Assembly (NCBI GenBank): GCA_001931875.2
Contig: MSJH02000792.1
Span: forward strand, 522,734-586,733
Source of the DNA: Byssochlamys sp. IMV 00236
Lineage: Eukaryota > Ascomycota > Eurotiomycetes > Eurotiales > Thermoascaceae
Direction: 5' to 3'
DNA: 64,000 bases
The position numbers were made by a program, and so were the translations under genes. Within the stretch, counting starts at the first letter, position 1. Every line of letters begins with the position of its first letter. Below the pieces are notes generated by a model. It was not told the origin of the DNA. It made no database searches and worked only from the letters and a program-made list of their open reading frames with translations. This document shows, one piece after another, positions 1 through 11,174 of the stretch.

Positions 1-1
1 G

Positions 2-441
2 GTGCAGGAGGTAATGAGCAGGTACAATGTTGCCGATGACGGTGGCGTACCACTTTTCCGATTCTGCGTCAATCCACGGTCTTTTGGACAGACAGTGGAG
101 AATCTGTTTTACGTCAGTTTCCTGGTCAGAGATGGCAGCGTTGGCGTTTCGATGGATAGTCGAGGGCTCCTGACTTTGCGTGAGTTCATCCCTACGCTGA
201 GATATATCATCCTGCGTTTATGATTTTCTTCTAACATATTCTTGATTCAGAGGCCGCGAAACCATATGCACCAAGCGAGGCACAGAGAAGAGGCATTCAA
301 AAGCACCAAGCGGTGTTCAGCCTCGACTTTGAAACATGGCATGATTTGATTGAAGTATACGAGATTACCGAATCGCTCATTCCTCACCGCGAGGAAGAGG
401 AGCATCTACAGAATAACCAACGCAGGGGCTGGTATAGCTAG
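2..441 (+). CDS. nse4: Nse4, SMC5/6 complex kleisin subunit (3' end only)
   Basis: This is the C-terminal part of Nse4, the kleisin that bridges the Smc5 and Smc6 heads in the nuclear DNA-repair complex. The gene runs in from the left edge, so its start is outside. Exons are about 2-179 and 251-441; the intron has a GTGAGT donor and a TTGATTCAG acceptor. The exon 1 text PLFRFCVNP followed by [19 protein letters not shown] is the conserved Nse4 C-terminal (winged-helix) domain. Splicing joins LTLQ to [11 protein letters not shown] and then [13 protein letters not shown], which is also typical of the family tail. Only about 120 residues are visible. Identification is by family motif; nothing can be said about the promoter or N-terminal half. 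Confidence 0.9.
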
Positions 442-1060
442 ATATGTCTGGTTCATCTTGGTTTTGGTGTCTGGTTATGTAGATAGGCTTGTGGCGTCTT
501 CGGGTGTTGTGGTAGATCGTTGATACCCCTATTGCTGTCGCGGTACTCTCAAGCTATTTCTGGAATAGATAGAATTCTTATTGGAATTCTCGTAGATAAT
601 TAGAAGGTGTTTAATCGAGAGCGTCGACCAAGTAGGATTATTTACGTGGCCTGCGTCGCTGCCGTTCTAGGGAACTTCGGAGTCTATCAACGGTCCCGAT
701 ATCAAGAACAAAGACGTCACGACTAGCTTCCTGACAATGAAAGCACCAGCTCCAGCGCGATGGCATTCCATGTAACGCTTGGCGCAAACCTAATCTCGAC
801 ATTGGAAGTTCTAGATTAACAAGCAATGTCCGGATTGGCGAATATCGCTACAGATCTTATCCCATTATAGAGTAACTCTAGACTGGCATGAAGCAAGCCC
901 CTCTGACGCAGCTGACACTGACGTCGTTTCAAGCTCCCGGCTCGCTCCAACACAAAGAACTTGGAGATAAGGCAACAGTTTACTCTAGCAACCTATTTGA
1001 CTCTCAATTGCGCAAATACTCTATCTCTCGTATCAAACGATTGATCGCGCATTTTGAAGC
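442..1060. other. Intergenic, nse4 tail to DUF4336 gene
   Basis: About 620 bases with no supported gene. The first part is probably the nse4 3' UTR and the last part the promoter of the next gene. Short open frames on both strands have no recognisable domain. Confidence 0.6.
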
Positions 1061-1941
1061 ATGGCATCGAAACTATTCCCAGGGAATCCCTCCGAGGTGA
1101 TGGTGATCCGCAAGGTCACACCAGACATTGTAACTCTGAGCGTACCTTTTGCGCGATTTGGGATCATCAAATTTGGAGGTCGAGGAACACTCGGTGAGTT
1201 GAACAGATAATTAGGCCAATTATCACATACTCGAGCTCTTTTACTGATATGCTCTCTCGCCGTACAGTCAAGCTATCCTCCGGTTCCCTGGCCGTCTTCT
1301 CACCCGTCGCACTCACGCCCCAAGTACACGACGCGATCACCTCGCTAGGAGGCCCAGTCAAATACATCGCAGCACCAGACATGGAGCATCACCTATACGT
1401 GACGCGATGGAAGGATGCATTTCCCGACGCGCAGGTCCTCGCGCCCGAAGGGCTCAAAGAGAAGCGACAATCGAACCCGGAGTTCAAAAACACCGAATTC
1501 ACACATATCTTCACGTCCGAGAAGAAGCAAAAGCTGCAGATCTCAGAAGAATTCGACTCGGAATTCGAGACGGAATACGTCGACGGCCATGTATCGCGGG
1601 AACTGGTCTTTCTGCACAAGCGTAGCCGTACCCTGATCGAAGCTGACTTGCTTTTCAACCTCCCTGCAACAGAACAATATTCGAAATCGGGCGTATCGCC
1701 CACGTCGGGGATATTGACGAGGATCATAGCGCCTCTGATGTCGACGGCTCCGCCAGCGACGTGGCAGAAAAGGTTCATATGGCATCTTACAGTAGCTAAT
1801 CGCCAGCGATATCGGGAGTCTATTCGGAGGATTGATCAGTGGGATTTTGATCGGTTGATTCCGTGTCATGGGGACGTGGTTGAGACAGGGGCGAAGGGCG
1901 TATTTAGGAATATAATGGAGTGGTTCCTTCGTGATAATTAA
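1061..1941 (+). CDS. DUF4336 (metallo-beta-lactamase-like) protein
   Basis: Two exons, 1061-1193 and 1268-1941, give a 268-residue protein. The ATG at 1061 starts MASKLFPGNPSEV and reads smoothly to the GTGAGT donor; the acceptor CGTACAG restores the frame as GTLVKLSSGSLAVFSP. The opening pattern (a strand, then VKLSSGSLAVFSPVALTP) and APDMEHHLY about a third of the way in are typical of DUF4336 proteins, which share the metallo-hydrolase fold; the D-x-x-HH group and the later PCHGD are likely metal-site remnants. No signal peptide or membrane helix is evident, so it is probably cytosolic. The substrate of this family is unknown, so no reaction is assigned. Confidence 0.85.
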
Positions 1942-2249
1942 GAAAAGCAGGATTCTGTTCATGGGAGTGGGAGTTGACAGGGTTGGGACTATTGTGAGAG
2001 AGTTGAGGAGCTGCAGTGGAGATGAAAATGTTTTTCTCGGAACGAACAATGCCTTTACCAATCGTGGAGATATGCATTGTTTCGAGCTGATTCTGGTATT
2101 CACTCTGAAAGTCACCGTTTGTCTTATACCCGATGCATGTCTATTATGTTGAATCTAGCCTCGGATCGAATTAAGAAGTTGATGTTAAAGTATGCCGACA
2201 ATACCTTTTGAATATTTATCTTTAACTATCTATAATTGCATAAACTTAA
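1942..2249. other. Convergent 3' flank
   Basis: About 310 bases between two genes that end toward each other. AT-rich, probably both 3' UTRs; nothing else seen. Confidence 0.6.
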
Positions 2250-3005
2250 TCAATGGCACCCCACCCCATACTTCCTAAGTCGGATATAATTATACGGCAG
2301 CGGAGCAAGCCAGCCCGCACCCATGGAGACAGCCCCTGCAAGCCAGAATTTCGGATCATCAAGTGCCACTACACCTCCAGTGAGATTATAATCCACTATG
2401 CTCTCGACCGTTTCCATAGCTAACATTGAGAAGAAGCTCATTCCCAGCGCAGTCCTACCCGCGAGTGCCAAAGGTAAGCGCTCAGAACCAAAACGGAGGA
2501 ATATTGTTTCGAGAAGAAGTGATGTTACCAGCCCTACCGTCACTGATTGATATTAGCCGAATCATGAGGCGTATAAAATCAGGTCTTTCTACAGAGTAGC
2601 ATACTTACTTGAGATCGGCATGGTCATTCCCATTCCAAGGCCCGGCCAGTACGTCTGTAGGAACCACATGCTGGAAAAGTCCCCGGAAGTACACCCAATG
2701 AGGCATCTCGTTGTGTTAACGGCTGCTCTTTTCCATGTTTCTTTTGAAGTCCAGAATTCAGGCTTGGTGATGCTTTCTGATCCGGGGTTCGTGTGGTGGT
2801 GATGCTGGTGAGAATGTGAATGATGGCGACTATGTGCTTCTTGTGCATTAGCGGGATGTGAGGATTTGTACCGCGTTGTCTGTATAGCTGCTCTTCTGGA
2901 TGGAATAGTAATACATGAGGAACTTGACAATGCCAATATGGGTCGTCTCGAGGGGCGTATAAACGAGCGGGTGCCCTGTGTATTCAGACGTGTAGATATC
3001 CACAT
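2250..3005 (-). CDS. DUF4396 membrane protein
   Basis: Exons 2609-3005 and 2250-2542 (reverse strand) encode 229 residues. The intron has a GTAAGTAT donor and an ATCAATCAG acceptor, and the junction reads TMPIS-MTVGLVTSLLLE. The N-terminal third is basic and low-complexity with a His/Ser-rich stretch (HHSHSHQHHHH), which might bind metal or act as a presequence. From about residue 95 the sequence NTTRCLIGCTSGDFSSMW, then LQTYWPGLGMGMTMPIS, matches DUF4396, a hydrophobic domain with several helices; GRTALGMSFFSMLAMETVES and GAGWLAPLPYNY follow. Bacterial members are often linked to copper handling, but that is family knowledge, not something shown here. The ATG at 3005 is a good start, though an upstream exon cannot be excluded. 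Confidence 0.8.
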
Positions 3006-4909
3006 TTTGGTGGCCCCGGTACTTAGCCGTGGTGAGGGACAGTAACTGATCTTTATCGAGGACAGATATTACTTTAGGCGTTGTATATCTCTTTTCGCGG
3101 TACTGGTAAGCTGCGAACTAAGTTGAAATGCTTTATTTCCCCCCAAGGATATCAATTGAGTACCTAGCAAAGAGCAATGCTCGACTTGTCGGTTTAAGGA
3201 CGGGGCTCGGACATTCGGTGGTTCGTCATCGAAGTCAAGTCCGAGTGAATTTACAGCGAGTTGGGCGATTTCTACCCAGATCATCAGTATCCAGGTATCT
3301 GTTACACTGGATTTTATCAGAGAGATGACTCTACATGTATCTGTAGGTACTATATCCGTAGTTTTCTCTCCTGATAACGTACGTACCTTGATGATATAGA
3401 CTGGATGGGCGGTGAGATTCACTCGGTCGCATGCGCGGGCACCCCAAAGCATCTACGAGTCGCTCGGCACTACTAGATTGGCACCTTAAAAGAAAATGTA
3501 AACAACCTTAAAGTTGGATCCAATGGAAGCTAGCATGAACTAGATGTTTTAGAGCACAATAGAGTAATCACATATGTCTAGCGGTAAACCAGGCACTCGA
3601 CGACGATATATCGTTGATGGGGCTCATTCCTCTTCGGCGCCAATGACGCAACGGACGATGATACCGACTTTCAACGTTATCCCAAGAACGTCGACGTGGC
3701 GCCGTATCGTTTAGAGATCAGCAGCCGCTTAATGATACCTAGTACAACTTAAGAGTAGAGTAGGACGGGTGAAATTTTTCATGAGAGCATCTTGTCTGTC
3801 ACCGCTGGTGCATTGGGAATCAATTCTTCGCGAAACAATATGGGGAACTATTTCTGTCAGGGCAGAAGCTGGGCGAAATCAAGCGTCTGGTGTATTTTCT
3901 AGAGCAGTCGAAATAATGTTTTAGAGGAGGCACCGTACCCGCAGCAATTCTTGTGGGGCAGGCCCTAGCTAAAGAAGATACACTAAAGCAATTCATTATG
4001 TGGGTATATTTGTTGAAGCAGTGGACCTCGAAGCTCGTACCTACTTTTAAATCAATTTGGAGTTTGGGTAGATGCTGAGTAAAGACCTGAAATCTTGTCG
4101 TATCACCCTCAGGACTTCTGCTTTCCAGCACTTTCTGTTACGGTAAACGCGTCTGCTGACCTTGGGACGCCACAATTGAACAGCTTACCCAGTGTTTCAT
4201 GTTCAAGATCTTGCGACCATCGTAACACTCAGTGCACAGCCAGGTAATAATGTAACCTGTAGAAATCAGCAACTAACGGTGATCTCTCTGGCTCTGTCCA
4301 CCAATCATTCCCCTAGCCTGATTCATGCCCAGAGAGCAATGCGAGGCGCACATCAAGTCCCCGGTTACCCTTAGTGAGTATCGGGCACCACTGGCAACGA
4401 CATCTGCGTATGTGGCTGGTTGATGGCCAATGATTAGAATGATTGCTTATGCAGAGGTACTGGTTTCTTGGGAGTAACATGATTTTGTAACAAATGATCC
4501 GTATTATAGCAAGGGAGTTGCGTCGCGGAATGATACGTGCGCAGTGAGGAGAAACGCTGTCTTCAGGACTCATCCTGGATAGTTTGAGTGCAACTGCTAG
4601 TGACTAAAAAAAAAAAGGCACGCCAACAAATGTTAGTCCTGTCGACCAACTCCAGAGACGGAACCTTCCAGAGTGGAAAATCAACAGTCCTTTAGTCTTT
4701 GCATTAGCTTGCGCAAGATTTAAGACACCATCCGCTGCTGTCTGCGGTGCCTGGCTTTTTCTCCTGTCTTATCCTCTGCATCCCCATCCAGAGACTCCTC
4801 ATCTAGCTATACGCCCTCCTTTACGTGTCCACTGACTCCATTTCAGAGGTCATAGCTCCATCCAAAGCAACATCCACTTGGGCTATTGCGCATCAGCACA
4901 CACGTCAAG
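3006..4909. other. Intergenic, 1.9 kb, no supported gene
   Basis: Open frames of 60-127 codons occur on both strands, but none has a recognisable domain, consistent splice sites or a family-like composition. It holds the promoters of the flanking divergent genes and an A-run near 4606-4616. Confidence 0.55.
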
Positions 4910-5676
4910 ATGCCACTGATTTCGCGCGTAGTGTCCATTTTCCTGCGCATCGGAGAGATTGGTTTCGGTGCTGTGAGTCACGCCTGCAATGAGTTGACTA
5001 TCTCACTTTACTAACAGCAAACCCCAACTCGTTAGATCGTTGCTGGTATTATTGGATGGTATCTCCACAAGTATGACAGTGCCTATTCATGGCCCCGAGC
5101 ACGCTGGATCTACACAGAAGTAGTCGCTGGGTTATCGGTCTTGCTTGGACTTCTCTGGCTTATACCTTTCGCGTCATCTTTCTTTGTCTGGCCTAGTAAG
5201 TCAAACATGTGCAATCATCTCTGTTGCTCTATTTCTAACCAGGAACCTCACAGTCGATGTCGTACTGGGACTCGCGTGGTTTGCAGCGTTCGGTGTACTA
5301 GTCGATGCGCTTCACGATAGCAGCTGCTGGTATGGTCCATGGGAAGCCATAAGCTGGGACGGGAGAACATACCTCAGCTATAACAGCAGTTGTGCACGCT
5401 GGAAGGCTGCAGAGGCTTTCAGCTTTTTGTCCGCTGTTTTCTGGCTTGCATCTGGCCTGGTGGTAAGTATTTTCTGTTTTCGTCGCTCTCACTCAAGTTA
5501 TCTATGCAGGATGATACTGATCAATCACCTCCTGCAGGGGATTTGGTTCGTCTTCCGCGTCCGCTCAACCCGCGCCGATGCAGTGTAAGTAGCACCATTC
5601 TCTACTCGGCCATCCCAATTACTTACAGTGAGCTAGTCCCGTCCGCCGTCGCTGGTATAGTCGCCACTACGTCTAG
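4910..5676 (+). CDS. MARVEL-like four-helix membrane protein
   Basis: Five exons, 4910-4972, 5036-5195, 5254-5462, 5538-5584 and 5637-5676, give 172 residues. Helices can be seen at about residues 8-28 (VSIFLRIGEIGFGAIVAGII), 46-66 (VVAGLSVLLGLLWLIPFA), 75-95 (VVLGLAWFAAFGVLVDAL) and 125-147 (AEAFSFLSAVFWLASGLVGIW). Conserved signs of the fungal MARVEL-like group are the C-x-RWKAAEAFSFLSA block before the last helix and the basic tail RRRWYSRHYV. The loop between helices 3 and 4 contains two Cys that could pair. These proteins sit in the plasma membrane or vesicles; the function of this group is unknown. The last two small exons were chosen because they keep phase and give the expected basic C-terminus. 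Confidence 0.8.
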
Positions 5677-6604
5677 GGCAGCGTAATGCAGCCTACTAGG
5701 GCCTGCAACCAACTCTCGAGCATTCCATTCCTGGATGCACTAGTTTGACAGCAGTCAACTTCGAGGGATGGTGGGAACGGTCTGGTTTATAATAGGTGGT
5801 CATCTCCTCGATACCCTGATATTCACGAACATTTATGGCGATGCTTATGTCCACATTTATCTCGAGCACACAGTTCTACTTGCCTTTCTCGCTCATGGGT
5901 GGTGATGGGAAGGCGAGAAGCGAACGATCATGATCTACGAGGATCGAGAGTTCCACATCTCTGATCTATCATATGATTTTCTTTTCTTGATACCCCTCAA
6001 TATGGCTCCCTTTACTATGTTTCTTACGCCCCTTAATGAGATAGTATTTAATGACAATTCCTTTAGTATCGTAATAATGACTTACTAGCAACTGCCCATA
6101 TTGTCACAGTGATATTGCCGATTTGCAGTCATAATAACGCTCCATAAAGAACCCTTGCGTCTCTGCTATTTTTTTTATATCGGATACAAGAAGAAAAGAA
6201 AGCTTCCAGCCATTAACTACCTACCTAGGTATGATGCATTTAAACATACTGCGACTTTGACGGTGGTGGAGATTATACTGGCCCTGATTGATTGATAAGG
6301 CCCGTCAGTGAGCACGTATAAAAGCGACCGGCATTCTTTCGATTTTGGAACATCTCTCGACGAGCATGATAGCCCAGAAGCAATATCAAATAATGCTTGC
6401 TTAAACCTGTGTTGATGCCTGGCAACAGACCAGACCGCCTTCCTCAACAGGATAAATCCCTACCCCAGATATTCCAGGCGGTGAGACTAAGGGACACCTA
6501 ATTCTGCCGGGACAAAGCAGACCCTGAAACAGTCTCGGCGATCATAATTCTCGCGTGATGTAGAAAAAAACACATCAAGCAAATCCAAAGAACAACTTAG
6601 AACC
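5677..6604. other. Intergenic, promoter of LCCL gene
   Basis: About 930 bases. No gene seen. Contains the palindrome TACCTAGGTA at 6222-6231, listed separately, roughly 380 bases before the next ATG. Confidence 0.55.
6222..6231. promoter_or_regulatory. TACCTAGGTA palindrome, copy 1
   Basis: Perfect 10-bp palindrome. The same word recurs at 41462-41471 and 57003-57012, and a one-base variant lies at 16783-16792; all are in intergenic DNA. It could be a binding site for a dimeric regulator. The role is inferred from recurrence and position only. Confidence 0.35.
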
Positions 6605-8673
6605 ATGGTCCTAAGTGAAGGGCCAACGAATAGTCTATCTGCAGATTATACTGGCTCAGGTGAGCGCGAGCGGGGCTACCCCCTGCAAGATTTGGAGATT
6701 GGAGGAGGTTCCGGCAGTAGTGGTGAGTATGTGAATATCCCTCGCCGCGGAAGTGCGGATTCTGCTCCATCTCAAGATGGCATAGAGGAAGACCATCGAG
6801 ATGACGAGCATGATGCGCCTTTGCTTCCTACCACTGCCCCGGTGCGCTCTGAAAAACACAGGGGTTCCAACAGTAAAGGCAAACGCGGATGTTTGGGGTC
6901 AATCGTGGGATGGTTTAAGGGGCCAGATCCACCGCATAAATTCAAGATCGAGCCCTTCTTCCCCAACTTCCAGATCATCCCTATTCGCTTGGTGGATAGC
7001 TGTCTGCCAAGCCGTGCTTTGAAGATCCGGGGAGTTCTGGCGTTTCATGTGATGTGGGTGCTTTTGTTCTTTTCCATCCTGCACGCCTCTGTTACGAGTT
7101 CTGCCATTCCTGGATATGGAGTTCCTGCCCGACTTTCTTGCACGACTAGACTTTGGTAAGGCATGCCTAAAATGTGAAGATTTTATTATCATCAGCTGTA
7201 AGACTGACCATTTATTCCAGGCCAAATTCGAAATCTTGTGGACTCAATGGTGACTTCTGTCGACCATTCGACAATAGTAGTTTCGCATTCCGCTGCTCAG
7301 CAGGCTGCAAGTCAACCATGGTTCTCGAGCCCTACGCTGTAGGAGCCCAGGAGATCAACTATCAAAGTTTAGTCATTGGAGGTACTCCTGGCGACCAGCC
7401 TTCCCAAGGCGGCATCTACCGAGGCGACTCTTTCATCTGCGCAGCAGCCATGCATGCTGGTATTATCGATGATCGGAAGGGAGGTTGCGGTGTACTACAT
7501 CGCGCTGGACAGAAGACTGATTTTGGGAGTGTTAAGAAACATGGCATCTCAAGTATCTCATTTCCGTCTCACTTTCCGCTATCCTTCTACTTCGGAAGGG
7601 AGTCGTCAGCGACGAAGTCCGCACCAAAATGTACGGACGAACGATGGCCGTTATTCACAATCTCCGTCATCTCTACCTGTATACTGAGCCTCTTCACAAC
7701 TTCACCGGCAGTGTTCTACACTTCGACCTTTGTCATAGTCTGGTTCCAGGTGGCCCTCTCTTCGGATCCTCCCTTTTTCCAGGATTACTATGAAGTTGTC
7801 TCTCTAGGACTCGGTCGTTTCCTCCCAGCAGCATTCGTCGGCTTCGCTATTTACTATTTCTGCGTCCGTCATACGTTGAAGGACCTGACCGCGCAATGGG
7901 AGAAGACCATCCTTTGGCTCAGTGGCTGCTGGGTAGCCGCCCTGGACAATTACACGTTCGACAGACTCCCTATTTCGCGTCTCACGCCACACGATATCAA
8001 GCAACAACCGGGTGCGATCCCAGTTTTGATCATAATTGTTGCTATCCTCGTCACTGCCGTTATTACCCAAGCCTTGGCATTCAGAAAAGAAGGCCGACTA
8101 CCACGTTATCTACTCTTATATGGTTTCATGGCCTGTGGTATCCTTGCCATGGTCGCAGTGCCCCAGATGAACCTGCGCATCCACCATTATATCCTCGGCC
8201 TTCTCTTCTTGCCCGGAACGGCAATCCAGACTCGTCCAAGTCTCCTCTACCAAGGCCTCCTGGTTGGCCTCTTCATCAACGGCGTTGCTCGCTGGGGCTT
8301 CGATAGCATCCTCCAGACACCCGGCGCGCTTCTCGCGGACGCCCAACTCGGAAGCATCCTCCCGAATATTACCGCTCCTGTGATCAGCTACAGCGCGCAA
8401 GAGATCACCTTCCAATTTGATAATCTAGCAAGAGAAGCAGATGGAATCAGCGTCATTGTGAATGACGTCGAGCGTTTCCATAGCTACAAAGAAGCCGACG
8501 GGGCCGTAGAATCTTTCACGTGGACGAGACAGGAACAGGGACTTCCAGAGTTCTTTCGCTTTGGGTACATGAAGATGAATCCCTTGGGTGGAACATTATA
8601 CCAGGATTTCACAAAAGCCGGCATTTGGGAAGCGAATGGTAGTTGGGTGCATATGGAGCCCGGACCGAGCTGA
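6605..8673 (+). CDS. LCCL-domain multi-pass membrane protein
   Basis: Exons 6605-7155 and 7221-8673 encode 667 residues. The first 130 residues are polar, with acidic and Ser/Gly-rich stretches, and probably cytoplasmic. A first membrane helix lies near 142-162 (VLAFHVMWVLLFFSILHASV). The LCCL domain follows at about 185-310: C-GLNGDFC-PF, FRCSAGCKSTMVLEPYAVG, YRGDSFICAAAMHAGII, GGCGVLH and a Phe-rich closing strand, with paired Cys expected to form disulfides. About seven further hydrophobic helices fill 330-560. A predicted lumenal C-terminal domain (about 570-667) ends the protein. Fungal LCCL membrane proteins are widespread, but their ligand and role are not known. The junction CTTTG/G gives Trp-Pro-Asn and keeps the domain intact. 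Confidence 0.88.
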
Positions 8674-9081
8674 TAAATCGTGAGGGCGGCATTTTATATC
8701 GAGCTGTATTATAGATTCGTTTCCCCGCCTTCTTCTTGGGTTTTTATATTGAATAACAGATAGGCTAGATAGACTGTACAGCTAGAGCCAAGTTTGATTC
8801 CGTATATATTGAAAATAGGTCTTATACCTTTCGAAGCGATACCCAATGATAGTATATGCGCCATTTCAATCCCTAATAATGCTCGATGGTACACCCAACC
8901 CCAATCAAGCCAGCCAAAAAAGAGCCTCTATGTGGAATAATAGTACAGTCACCCAAGAAATAACACAGACCATATGTATGTTGAAACAACGCTCAGTCGG
9001 ACGAGCGGAATACAAAAAAAAAAAGAAAGAAAGAAAGCAAGTTAGAATAGGATGAGGCTATTTTCGAGCTTGCCTGCGCTT
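8674..9081. other. Convergent 3' flank with A/AAAG run
   Basis: About 400 bases between two genes ending toward each other. An A-run followed by AAAG units lies at roughly 9013-9038. Otherwise 3' UTR-like. Confidence 0.55.
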
Positions 9082-10516
9082 TTAACCTTCAAGGTAATTG
9101 GAGCATTTCACCGAGACGGTGTGTTGCTTACCGCCATCTTCGATGACCATTGCAGTGAGCTTTCCACCTTTGACACATCCGGAGTCGAGACCCTTGGTGT
9201 ACTTCTTGATATTCAGACCAGATGCGGCGTCGTGGCCGTAGATTACGGTCATCATTCTTGATTTCGCATTCGGGACGGTCCGTTTGATTTCAGAGTAAAG
9301 CATAGACGAGTACTTATTGAAGACCTACATTTGGTTAGAATGAAAGCCACCGACGCATGGTGCGTATGTCGAGGGGTACGAAGATAAAAGATAAAGGAAG
9401 GAAGCTCACCTTAGTCCACGGCATGCCATCTCTAGACGGACTTGGAACGTGGGTGTCCAAGTCAATCGTCCGCATGTTCATCACGCTGGAAGGATCTTGT
9501 CTGTCGAGATCAACCCCAGGCACCAAACCCCCATGGACGACGACTACTTGCCCCATGTCCTTGATTTGTCCTAACTTCAAGATCACAGGGCAAGCCTCGA
9601 GCCAATCTGCCTCGTCATCGTTCAGTTGTTTTGCGAGTTTTCGCTCAGTGTAATGGCCACTGGAGATGGTATCCTTGTCCAACTCATCTGGCTGCGCCAG
9701 AGTATTGGAATCCTTCATCTGCTGACGCAGCAGTAAGATTCTGTCTTCGTGGTTACCACGCACACAGGAGGCATAGTGTTGACGAGCAAAATCGACGACA
9801 GCCAAGCTCTGCGGTCCCTTGTTTATCATGTCACCGGTAAAGATCAGATGGTCGCCATTCGCGGGACTGAAGGCTACTTTTTCCATCAGCTGATCGACTA
9901 TAGATCGAATGTCGTTAGTAATAACCCCGGCTTCACCGCAGGAGACATCGTGTCAGAACATACGCTCATCTTTGCACCCGTGCACATCTCCGACGATTAT
10001 CAGTCTCCTCCTATTCCTGTCCCCCGCTCTCAAGCGTTCATCCCCGGGCAGCAGAGACGGATCCAACGTCCTCATATGAACGATGTCCGAAAATTTCGGT
10101 ATAGCGTTCGTTCCGTACCAGCCACCGACACGGTCCTTCGTTTTTGCATCTAGCGACTTGACCAGTGCTTCGTTCTCTGCCATCTGAGGGGCCAGTATGC
10201 TCTTCCACGTAAGCCAGCACGTCACGAGCAAGACAAGATAGACGATAATATAACGCCTGAACCGCGGGGCCGTAACTATGGACGCCAATATCCGGAATCC
10301 CGTCGGGAATCGATCGGGCGACGGTGATTTAGAAGCATCTCGGTATTTTGGATTCGTCTGCCACTCGTTCTTGACATAATCGATCAGAGGGTGAGTGGTG
10401 CTTCGAGGATATGAAGAGACCGTAGGGTGAATGCCGTCGTCCGACTCGTCGCTGCTTTCGAGATCGTGAGGATCCGTATACGAATCCTCCTCCAAACTGT
10501 TCTTGCTTGCCATCAT
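9082..10516 (-). CDS. ppn2: Ppn2-like metallophosphatase (endopolyphosphatase family)
   Basis: Exons 9964-10516, 9410-9897 and 9082-9324 (reverse strand) encode 427 residues. After an acidic, Ser-rich N-terminus there is one membrane helix (YIIVYLVLLVTCWLTW), then the calcineurin-like metal site in order: GDVHGC, FTGDMINKGP, GNHED, VVHGG and YGHDA. This is the layout of yeast Ppn2, a vacuolar membrane enzyme that cuts polyphosphate chains internally with zinc or cobalt. Vacuolar location and substrate are inferred from that match. The first in-frame ATG pair is at 10516/10513; upstream the frame stays open but has no ATG. The introns have GTATGTTC and GTGAGC donors. A fungal bis-tetraphosphatase-like phosphatase of the same fold is the main alternative. 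Confidence 0.85.
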
Positions 10517-11174
10517 TGTCGCATCCGTTCTGGCTGCTGCCAAGTTATGAACCGCTGGGAAAGCGATCTCCGACCGTTCACGCCTCCTTCGTTCGGCCCT
10601 GCCAGTAACTAAAGGGTGCGGGAACTGGTAATTCGACAAGAGATGCTGTGAGAACCACCAGCGCCCCCGGGTAGCATTAATTACTTAATGACGTGTGGCT
10701 CCGTGAAATCTGGACTCGACAAAGGAGCTGGGACCGGCTGTAGGCGAACGGACTGCCCAGTCTGGTCCGGTCTCCGCTAGTGAATTGTAGATCGCAGTTT
10801 GGAATTTGGCGATGAAGATCCAATAATTATCACTGGAGGAATCTACGGTGATCAGCACAGCTTAAATTAAAATATGAATGGACAAATACCGTATATAAAA
10901 GGGTTCGTATCTGCTGGCCACCGTCTTCAGTCTCAAAACGCTTACTAAGACTTTGCGGCTTGGCGACAAAGGTAGCCCGCCAAGTCCGCCAGCCAAGAAT
11001 CTCAGGGAGCTACAGCCTACAACGGACTTGTCAAGATGCTACAATGCACTCTGCTTATGACAATCACAATAAGTCTCTCCCATATATACAGTCATTTCTA
11101 TCAGTATTCAATACCGAGGGGACTCTGGACTCTCTTACACGTCTCAAGGTTATCGTACAGTCGATTCAAGTTGT
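10517..11174. other. Intergenic with forward TATA box
   Basis: About 660 bases between the ppn2 start and the tcd1 end, both on the reverse strand. It holds the ppn2 promoter. A strong forward-oriented TATA word (TATATAAAAGGG, 10892-10903) does not serve either neighbour; see findings. Confidence 0.5.

Noticed and set aside
1389..2115. Reverse-strand frames over the DUF4336 gene
   Set aside because: They are antisense shadows of a clear coding exon without any domain.
3069..3452. Reverse frame of 127 codons upstream of the DUF4396 gene
   Set aside because: No domain, no splice partners and unusual composition; kept as intergenic.
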